Source: an uncultured Gammaproteobacteria bacterium (lineage in GTDB: Bacteria; Pseudomonadota; Gammaproteobacteria; Pseudomonadales; Pseudohongiellaceae). Taken from it: a stretch of 41,328 nt of DNA. This document shows, one piece after another, positions 35,262 to 41,328 of this stretch. Position numbers and translations under genes: made by a program. The notes beneath the pieces were generated by a model that saw only the letters and a program-made list of their open reading frames with translations, made no database searches and was not told the DNA's origin. The number at the start of each line of letters is the position of its first letter. Within the stretch, counting starts at the first letter, position 1. Where the stretch lies: positions 1-41,328 of the forward strand of contig CAJWGN010000015.1 in NCBI GenBank assembly GCA_913031035.1. Direction: 5' to 3'.

Positions 35262-35639
35262 GTTAGCAACATCGTGCTGTTAAAAAACTCTCGGATGGAC
35301 TCGGCGCCGCTGTTGCTTTGCATTCTTGCCGTTGTGGCTTTGTTCCAATACGGCGGCGTTAGGGGTGCCTTTTCACCTCCGGTGAGCATGACAGTATGGA
35401 GCCTATGAAGATGAAACCCATCAGCGCATGTTGAAGAACGCGATAAGTTGGGCTATGGATTCGACCATGTGGGAGGAGGTCTGCTAATGTTCAATCGAGT
35501 TTTGATAGGTAATGGCAAGAGAGGGACGCTCACAACCTGCCCCCTTTACTGTGCCCCAGACTCAGCAATTCCTGCTAACTCGGCAAAAACGAATGCCAAT
35601 GAAGACCCAAGTTACACCAACATGTAATAACTTCCCCCA
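35262..35639. other. Intergenic region with a family B trace
   Basis: GAGGGACGCTCACAACCT at 35521-35538 is a shortened family B copy. On the minus strand a short frame at 35270-35390 reads EKAPLTPPYWNKATTARMQ, which looks coding but is unrecognised; it may be the upstream end of the broken gene at 34825-35261. No clear terminator for the monooxygenase-hydrolase gene is seen. Confidence 0.35.
35521..35539. repeat. Family B trace
   Basis: GAGGGACGCTCACAACCTG shares GGGACGCTCACAAC with the right-edge element at 41178-41191. It stands 100 bp after the stop of the fused monooxygenase. Only the first half is kept, without the ACAACTTA repeats. Confidence 0.6.
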
Positions 35640-38213
35640 CTATTGAAAGAAGCCCTTAATTCCATCACTCATCGTCTGCCTTACATCGTTGGCGGAAGGT
35701 ATCATGTCAACGGCGGTTAATGAGGTATGAACTTGCCCGGGAGCCTGAATATGTTGCACGCTAACACCGGCGGCATCCATTGCAGCGGCATAAGCATTGC
35801 CCTCATCGCGCAAGGGGTCCAATTCTGCAGTAACCACCATGGCTGGAGGTAACCCGGCCAGACTTTCAGCGCGAAGAGGAGAGGCGCGTGGGTCATCTCT
35901 GTCGCTAGCATCGCAATATTGATCCCAGAACCAGGCCATCAAATTTTTCGTTAGAACGTAACCCTCAGCATTATCCCTAAAAGATGCAGTGGAATAATCA
36001 CTGTCTGTTACCGGGCAGACGAGAAGCTGGCCGCTAATATTTGGTCCATTCTGGCTTTGCGCTAACTGGCAAACAACAGTGGCCAGGTTGCCACCAGCGC
36101 TCCAGCCTGCAACGGCAAGTTGCTTTGGGTCTCCACCGAGGGATTCGGCATTTTCGGCTATCCAATTCAGTGCGCCGTATGCATCATCGACTGCGGCTGG
36201 AAAGCGCGCTTCCGGTGCGTGGCGATAGTTGACTGAGATGAGGACTGAATTGGAATTGGCGCACAAGTGACGACAAAATGGATCGTCGGAGCTGGCATGA
36301 CCCAATACCCAGCCGCCGCCATGGTAATAAACGACTATAGGGTGAGGGCCTGTTGTTGCCGGGCGATAGAGCCGGTAGTCCAGATCTCCATCCGGACCCG
36401 GTAGCTTGCCGTCGATGATTTCGCCGACATCAGGCCCCGGTGCACGACTGGCAGCATTTGCCTCCATAGCTGCACGGGCTTGCTCGACAGGCAAGGTTTC
36501 TAATGGGGGTTGCTCTAGGCTTGCAATAAGATCGAGTAGCATCTGTACGTCGGGCTTAACTACGCGAATTACACTCTCATTGCAGCGGGAACCTGAAGGC
36601 CCTGATTGTTCAAAACCAAGGTAATCCTGTTCAGCCACTTCATCGCATGTTTGTCGATAAGCATCTACACCACCTATGTAAGGAAGAAACACGCGAGGTT
36701 TGCCGGGTACGTTTGCGCCCATATACCAACTGTTAGCAACAGGATAAAGAGTAAGGTTGGATAAATCATTCAAATGTGTTGCCCAGCCTTCTTGGGCGGC
36801 AGCAGTTGCCTCGAGAGTTTCTAACTTCTGGCTGCGCAGATGCTCGAAAGCTGCGGTTATCCAGTCCACGTGCTGCTCAATAGAGACAACCATATTCGAT
36901 AACACGGAAGGGCTGCCAGGACCTGTGATAGTAAAGAAATTAGGAAAGCCATGAACATTCAATCCCAAGTAGGTCTTGGGGCCTTCTTCCCAAACATCTT
37001 TTAGCTTAATGCCACCGCGACCACGAATATCCACGGCAACGATGGCGCCAGTCATCGCATCGAAACCTGTAGCAAACACAATTGCATCGAACTCCATGGA
37101 CTCTTCTGAAGTATCGATGCCAGTTTCTGTGATTGACTCGATTGGAGTACGGCGGAGGTTGACTAGTTTGCTGTGAGGAAGATTAAACGTTTCGAAGTAA
37201 TTTGTTTCCAGGCACAAGCGTTTGGTGAAAAGTGGAAAATCTTTGGCACAAAGATCTTCGGCAGTTTGTGGATCGGTGACTTTAGCTCGCACTTTCTCGC
37301 GGAAAAATTCTGCTACTGAATCATTTGCAGCCTGGTCAGAAACGAGATCAGAAAATGACGTATTTATTGTTAATAAATCACCACGGGCAAAGCCTGCTTC
37401 CAATCTGCGCTGGCGTTCCTGCGGCTCAACTGTGAAGAAAGGTTCTTCGCTGCTAGGTAGAGGAACCCCTGCCCTCGACCATTGGGCCTCTTCGCGATAG
37501 GTATCACGATTTGCCTGCATTTTTTGTAGATGTTCTTCACGAACGGGTCCGTTGTTGGCGGGTGCTGCGTAATTCGCCGTTCTCTGAAATACCGTAATTT
37601 GGCTCGCTTCTTTAGCAATAAGCGGAATCGATTGAATGCCTGAGGAACCTGTGCCGATGACAGCAACGCGCTTGCCTGTAAAGTCGACCCCTTCATGGGG
37701 CCAGGCGTGGGTGAAATAGGTGCTGCCACTGAAGCGCTCAACGCCAGGCACATCGGGTTCTTTGGGTAATGACAGACAACCCGTCGCCATTACATAGAAT
37801 TGGCTGCTCATACATTCGCCGTTAGCAGTGGTTACTTTCCACTGCGACGCCTTTTCGTCCCAATCGGCTCGTTCTACTTTTGTCGAGAATTGAATGTCGC
37901 GCCGCAGGTCATAGCGATCGGCGACGAATTGCAGATAACGCAAAATCTCAGGTTGTGTGGCATAACGTTCTGACCACTGCCACTCCTTCTCCAGTTCGGG
38001 ATCGAAGCTATAGGAGTAGTCCAAGCTCTCAATATCGCAGCGCGCACCGGGATAGCGATTCCAGTACCAGGTTCCGCCTACATCATCCCCAGTTTCCAAG
38101 GCAATTGCGGAAAATCCCATCGCACGTAATTTGTGCAGTAGATATAGACAGGCCATACCTGCCCCCACAATGATTACATCGTATTGTTGATTGCTCGATC
38201 CATTATTCTTCAT
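35640..38213 (-). CDS. Baeyer-Villiger monooxygenase fused to an alpha/beta hydrolase (HSL/acetyl esterase type)
   Basis: 857 residues in one open frame. Residues about 1-540 form a Baeyer-Villiger monooxygenase: FAD motif [28 protein letters not shown], the fingerprint region [12 protein letters not shown], the NADPH motif [10 protein letters not shown] and [10 protein letters not shown]. The third Gly of the first GxGxxG is Cys22, and the fingerprint His is displaced (Phe at its usual place), so it is a variant. After a linker, residues about 600-857 form a hormone-sensitive-lipase-like esterase with the oxyanion motif HGGGW (from His631), nucleophile Ser705 in GWSAGG, Asp799 in ELDPLRDEG and His829 in PGQVHT, the full triad. 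The fusion could oxidise a ketone to an ester and hydrolyse it in one polypeptide, giving an alcohol and an acid. A thioesterase and a PhyH-like gene follow downstream on the same strand. Confidence 0.92.
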   Translation of the reverse strand: MKNNGSSNQQYDVIIVGAGMACLYLLHKLRAMGFSAIALETGDDVGGTWYWNRYPGARCDIESLDYSYSFDPELEKEWQWSERYATQPEILRYLQFVADRYDLRRDIQFSTKVERADWDEKASQWKVTTANGECMSSQFYVMATGCLSLPKEPDVPGVERFSGSTYFTHAWPHEGVDFTGKRVAVIGTGSSGIQSIPLIAKEASQITVFQRTANYAAPANNGPVREEHLQKMQANRDTYREEAQWSRAGVPLPSSEEPFFTVEPQERQRRLEAGFARGDLLTINTSFSDLVSDQAANDSVAEFFREKVRAKVTDPQTAEDLCAKDFPLFTKRLCLETNYFETFNLPHSKLVNLRRTPIESITETGIDTSEESMEFDAIVFATGFDAMTGAIVAVDIRGRGGIKLKDVWEEGPKTYLGLNVHGFPNFFTITGPGSPSVLSNMVVSIEQHVDWITAAFEHLRSQKLETLEATAAAQEGWATHLNDLSNLTLYPVANSWYMGANVPGKPRVFLPYIGGVDAYRQTCDEVAEQDYLGFEQSGPSGSRCNESVIRVVKPDVQMLLDLIASLEQPPLETLPVEQARAAMEANAASRAPGPDVGEIIDGKLPGPDGDLDYRLYRPATTGPHPIVVYYHGGGWVLGHASSDDPFCRHLCANSNSVLISVNYRHAPEARFPAAVDDAYGALNWIAENAESLGGDPKQLAVAGWSAGGNLATVVCQLAQSQNGPNISGQLLVCPVTDSDYSTASFRDNAEGYVLTKNLMAWFWDQYCDASDRDDPRASPLRAESLAGLPPAMVVTAELDPLRDEGNAYAAAMDAAGVSVQHIQAPGQVHTSLTAVDMIPSANDVRQTMSDGIKGFFQ

Positions 38214-38433
38214 TTTTGTTACTCAATTGTTGTTATTTTTACCGGTAAGCCGCCGCAGTTAGAAAGATTATAGGGAACCGCACTAATAAGCAAAAAGGAT
38301 GAGTCTGAAGCCGCAAATGAAGGACAGATTTGTATAGAGGGCACGAAGGTTGGGCGTTGCCCGAGTCCAGTGCGGACAAGTCACCAATTTACAGGAGCGA
38401 CTCAGCACAGTCGCAGACCTCTGGTGCAGTTAT

Positions 38434-38586
38434 TCGAGCCACCGGCATGAGAATTTTCAGCAATCTGCGTGAACGATTCTTTATGCTAATCAATGCGTTA
38501 TAAGCACGAAAGCAGGGTGTGCTAAGAAGTGTGCTATGACTTTTGTGATAATACCCGCTTGAAACGACTGAATTATTATTCAGCCC
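38434..38586. repeat. Diverged direct repeat, left copy
   Basis: TCGAGCCACCG (38434-38444), CAGGGTGTG...GTGCTATGA (38513-38539) and TTATTCAGCCCC (38576-38587) match 39600-39610, 39678-39704 and 39738-39750 with nearly the same spacing (79 against 78 bp). Identity looks about 60-70%. This copy ends about 65 bp before the dead esterase gene; the right copy ends about 75 bp before the RhlE start. Each copy thus stands in the upstream region of the next gene. Confidence 0.7.
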
Positions 38587-38652
38587 CCTTTATATGGTCA
38601 TAGTACGAACGGATTGACGTCTACTATTGACTCATAGAGAGTAATAATAAGA

Positions 38653-39565
38653 ATGTCATCCACTCGAAGGAGCTTAATTAGAGCCATCTCAGCAACGGCC
38701 ACCCCGTCAGCAGCCGGTTTGCTTTTACAAGAGTCAGTGGCCGCAGAGCCAACAGAGACTCGACTTGCAACGACCGCAAACACTGAAGGTTTCTTCTTAC
38801 AAGGACCAGATGGTCGCAATTTAAGAATTCAGGTGTCGCATCCACATCCCGATGATCCCAATCTATGCGACCGATGGCGGTGGTATCTTTGGACTATTTT
38901 CTACTTTGACAAGATACATGCCATGGGGCGGAGAACTGCCGCCACGCCTTGTTATTGGCATCGGATACGAAAATGAACAAGAGGCTTACGACAAAGATTA
39001 TCGTGGGTACGACCAACCTCCGCCTGACCCTAATTGGACCGGATGGTCGGACGAAGAACGAGAAAATTCTGAAAGCGTAGGCAACGCACCGGCATTAAGG
39101 ACGTTCCTGAAAAACACCCTTTGCCCGCTTATTGAGGAGAGATTCGATGTCGGTTCGTCTAATTCGGTATTGTATGGACCGCTTGGCGGACTCTTCGCGC
39201 TAGATACGATGCTGAAGGCACCTGATGCGTCTCGCAACATACTGGCCCTTAGTCCCTCAATCTGGTTCGCTGATCGTCAGTTTTTGAGGACACTTGAGGA
39301 GCGGCTTGAGGACGCATTTGATTTTCCTGAAGCCATTGCTGTTTACGTTGGAGAACGCGAGGAGCGCATTGCAGGTGCCTCGGCAAGAATGACGAGCAAC
39401 TTACTAGATCTCGGGCGGCTTGTTGCTGAACATCGATCAAGGTTCGAGCGTGCCACGGCGCGCGTACTGCCAAATGAATCACACCACACTATTCTCGCTA
39501 GCGCTCTTAGCCAGGGGTTGCAGTTCCTGATATCACCTGAGAGTAAGCGGGGCGAGACTTTCTGA
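38653..39565 (+). pseudogene. Tat-signal putative esterase gene, frameshifted and without its nucleophile
   Basis: The first frame gives a twin-arginine signal (STRRSLIRAISATATPSAAG, then LLLQ...AAE) and the opening EGFFLQGPDGRNLRIQVSHP. Near 38845-38860 the frame shifts by one and the rest, PIYATDGGGIFGLF, PPRLVIGIGYEN, VLYGPLGGLFALDTML, YVGEREERIAG and the His region NESHHTIL, runs to 39565. In the esterase (PF00756) family the elbow reads GHSxGG; here it is Gly-Pro-Leu-Gly-Gly, with codons GGA CCG CTT (39176-39184). Loss of three bases from GGA CAC TCG CTT would give exactly this, so His and Ser of the elbow vanish. Frameshift and lost nucleophile together make this a pseudogene, not just a sequencing error. 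A sugar- or siderophore-ester substrate would be a guess. Confidence 0.8.
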
Positions 39566-39599
39566 ACTACAGTCAAGAACCAGAGTGAACTTGAGTAAA

Positions 39600-39750
39600 T
39601 CGAGCCACCGACGCAGGGATTTTTAGTAGTGAGCGTGACATATTTCCAATTTTAATCAGTCAGTTAAGAATAAAAATCAGGGTGTGTTATGAGCTGTGCT
39701 ATGAATTTCTATTAAATGTACCCTACAACTACTGTGGCTTTATTCTGCCC
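39600..39750. repeat. Diverged direct repeat, right copy
   Basis: Partner of 38434-38586, with the same order of matching blocks: TCGAGCCACCG, AATCAG, CAGGGTGTGTTATGAGCTGT plus GCTATGA, and a TTATTCTGCCC end. Within both copies the central block contains two near-identical halves (GTGTGCTAAGAA/GTGTGCTATGAC in the left, GTGTGTTATGAG/CTGTGCTATGAA here). The pair brackets the dead esterase gene. Confidence 0.7.
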
Positions 39751-39826
39751 TTGATTAACCAACCCTTCGAAACCCCTTGCTGCTATAATGAGTATCGTCC
39801 CTTATACGAAAATCTACCGAGCTTCT

Positions 39827-41023
39827 ATGCCATTTTTAAAACTTGGATTATGTAATCCTGTTGTACAAGCGATTGAAGAATTGGGTTATACAACTCCTAC
39901 CCCGATTCAGAAACAAGCCATTCCCATTATTATTTCTGGTAAAGACCTTATTGCCTCCGCTCAAACGGGGACAGGTAAAACCGCCGCGTTTGTCCTACCG
40001 CTATTAACCTTATTTAACAAAGAGCGTTGTTTGCGAGGTAAACGTATCCGCGCTCTTATCCTGACTCCTACACGGGAATTAGCGGTGCAGGTTGCTGCGA
40101 ATGTTGCGCAGTACAGCAAGCATTTAAACCTAAGTTCTATGGCTGTTTATGGCGGTGTTGATAGCGAACCACAACAGCAGCGTTTAATTAAAGGCATTGA
40201 TATTTTAGTGGCCACCCCGGGCAGGTTGCTGGATTTGGCTCATCAGCGTGCGCTGCATTTTGATGAGCTTGAAGTGCTGGTGTTAGATGAAGCAGACCGA
40301 ATGGTGGATATGGGTTTTAGTGATGATGTCAAGAAGATCATTGAGCGTTTACCTGCAGACCGTCAAAATCTATTGTTTTCCGCTACCGTAAACAATGGTG
40401 TTCGCATCTTTGCCGGTTATTTTTCAGCCAGCAAAATGGGTCGGCCCGCTGTTGAGATATCGATTTCACCAAAAGCCACAACGGCACCTAATATTGACCA
40501 GTGGTTAATCACCATAGATAAAGACACAAAGTCGGCCTTGCTGAGTCATTTAATTAACGAGCAGAAGTGGGATCAGGCGTTAATTTTTATCGAGAAGAAA
40601 CACTCTGCTGCCAAACTAGTGGCTCAACTTGCAAAACGCGGGATTGAAGCAGATGCCATTCACGGTGATAAAAGCCAAGCCATGCGTGAAAAGATTTTAG
40701 CTGACTTTAAGTCTGGAAAACTAAAATACTTAGTAGCCACAGGCGTTGCCGCCCGCGGTATAGATATTGGTGAACTAAGTCGCGTTGTTAATTATGACCT
40801 GCCCTTTAAACCTGAAGAATACATTCACCGCATTGGCCGAACGGGTCGTGCTGGCGCCGCAGGTGAAGCCATATCGTTTGTGGCGATGGGCGATTTTAAA
40901 AATTTATGCGCCATTGAAAGCCGTTTAAATCAAATCATCAACCGGAAAGAGATCGAAGGATTTCCGGTTAGAAAAGTCGTTCCCGTTTCAATTTTAAATT
41001 ATGTTCGCAAGAGCAAACGGTAG
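39827..41023 (+). CDS. rhlE: DEAD-box RNA helicase, RhlE type
   Basis: 398 residues from ATG 39827, which gives the usual opening MPFLKLGLCNPVVQAIEELG; an ATG at 39788 would add 13 residues that are not typical. All core motifs are visible: Q motif TPIQ (25-28), motif I AQTGTGKT (45-52), Ia PTRELA (81-86), Ib TPGR (130-133), II DEAD (154-157), III SAT (185-187), then DALIFIEKKH-like motif IV region, VATGVAARGIDIG (V) and HRIGRTGRAG (VI). It ends about 40 residues after motif VI without the long basic or Gly-rich tail of some RhlE proteins. It unwinds RNA with ATP; roles in cold growth, ribosome assembly and RNA decay are known for the group. The ribosome site is weak. The upstream region contains the right direct repeat. 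Confidence 0.9.
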   Translation: MPFLKLGLCNPVVQAIEELGYTTPTPIQKQAIPIIISGKDLIASAQTGTGKTAAFVLPLLTLFNKERCLRGKRIRALILTPTRELAVQVAANVAQYSKHLNLSSMAVYGGVDSEPQQQRLIKGIDILVATPGRLLDLAHQRALHFDELEVLVLDEADRMVDMGFSDDVKKIIERLPADRQNLLFSATVNNGVRIFAGYFSASKMGRPAVEISISPKATTAPNIDQWLITIDKDTKSALLSHLINEQKWDQALIFIEKKHSAAKLVAQLAKRGIEADAIHGDKSQAMREKILADFKSGKLKYLVATGVAARGIDIGELSRVVNYDLPFKPEEYIHRIGRTGRAGAAGEAISFVAMGDFKNLCAIESRLNQIINRKEIEGFPVRKVVPVSILNYVRKSKR

Positions 41024-41328
41024 AGGCAACTCATGCCAGTGGCGTCTTACTTCTTCTCTTCGATTTTAGCTTTTAAGTCGGCAGACGGTTTAGAGGTTGC
41101 GGCTTTAACTTCAGTGTCTGCGGGGATGGTTCATCACATTAATACCCTTCAATGGTGTGTGCTAAAAGAAACTACAGGGGACGCTCACAACTTAACAACT
41201 TAACAACTTAACAACTTAAGGTTGTGAAAAGTGTGGCGGTGAGGCAGAGAACTATGAGTTGAGGACTCTTCTGCCCCGCCCCCAGCGGGCTTTGCGCTAC
41301 GTTGAAAATTGCTGCGCAATTATTCGAA
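41024..41328. other. Right-edge region: gene-tail relic and repeat cluster
   Basis: On the minus strand, 41047-41130 reads ADTEVKAATSKPSADLKAKI plus EEKK and a TAA, like the Lys/Ala-rich end of a protein, with stops upstream; it is probably a remnant. The family B element follows at 41178-41230. From about 41220 to the window end one plus-strand frame stays open (CEKCGGEAENYELRTLLPRP), so a gene might cross the boundary; I do not recognise it. Confidence 0.3.
41178..41230. repeat. Family B element with four perfect 8-bp repeats
   Basis: GGGGACGCTC is followed by four exact copies of ACAACTTA (41187-41194, 41195-41202, 41203-41210, 41211-41218) and then AGGTTGTGA, which is the inverse of TCACAACTT at the start, so the element can fold back. 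Copies without the repeats lie at 26589 and 35521. From memory, similar GGGACG(C/T)TCA(C/T)AACTTAAC sequences accompany Y1-type (RAYT) transposase genes in gammaproteobacteria; none is seen here, and one could lie beyond the edge. Confidence 0.8.

Noticed and set aside
35270-35390. LTPPYWNKAT as the start of a DNA glycosylase-like gene
   Set aside because: The similarity is a few residues only and the following sequence does not continue the pattern.
38434-39750. The direct repeats as integron attC sites around a cassette
   Set aside because: I could not find the paired RYYYAAC and GTTRRRY core sites or a clear fold-back structure in either copy.

Overview
The window looks like a chromosomal segment of a heterotrophic gammaproteobacterium, probably marine or aquatic. 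I infer this from a BetB close to the enterobacterial type, a RhlE-type helicase, a photolyase-ABC1 pair and many secreted hydrolases and redox enzymes. The lineage is an inference; there is no rRNA or other taxonomic marker here. There are no tRNAs, CRISPR arrays, complete insertion sequences, phage genes or secretion systems. Only about 70% of the window is intact coding sequence, which is low for a bacterium. Most genes stand alone, separated by 200-1000 bp that carry palindromic repeats or decayed genes.

Layout. 1-2850: repeat cluster, secreted glucose/sorbosone-type dehydrogenase (-), four-helix membrane protein (+), then a long gap. 2851-5052: FapA/DUF342 protein with a multiplied N-terminal module. 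5053-8865: secreted esterase (-) and the first of two paralogous secreted proteins of unknown function (+). 9056-11952: photolyase-like flavoprotein and ABC1 kinase in a four-base-overlapping operon (-). 12639-18277: penicillin-acylase-type Ntn hydrolase (+), the second secreted paralogue (-), a PhoPQ-regulated-type hydrolase (+). 18345-21724: membrane protein fragment, medium-chain reductase and Baeyer-Villiger monooxygenase (+). 21725-26564: hydrolase relic, dihaem cytochrome (-), AraC regulator (-) and a decayed sulfatase-modifying-factor-like gene (+). 27034-30465: BetB (+), short-chain dehydrogenase (+), DUF2161 nuclease-like protein (-). 30913-38213: MFS transporter (+), then on the minus strand a phytanoyl-CoA dioxygenase-like protein, a dead DUF1330 gene, a PaaI thioesterase, a broken unknown gene and an 857-residue Baeyer-Villiger monooxygenase fused to an alpha/beta hydrolase. 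38434-41328: a dead Tat-type esterase between two diverged 150-bp direct repeats, an RhlE-type helicase, and a repeat cluster at the right edge.

How the genes work together. The recurring chemistry is oxidation of ketones, aldehydes and alcohols plus ester/amide hydrolysis (two Baeyer-Villiger enzymes, reductases, an aldehyde dehydrogenase, a hotdog thioesterase, several alpha/beta hydrolases). This fits a generalist degrader of aliphatic or cyclic ketones, sterols or esters, but no single complete pathway is visible. At least four genes are clearly dead (SUMF1-like, DUF1330, Tat esterase, alpha/beta hydrolase), which suggests ongoing gain and loss of accessory catabolic genes.

Most notable observations: the monooxygenase-hydrolase fusion; the tandem N-terminal modules of the FapA-like protein; three dispersed repeat families, one of which sits at three convergent gene junctions and may act as bidirectional terminators; and an esterase that appears to have lost exactly its nucleophile serine.
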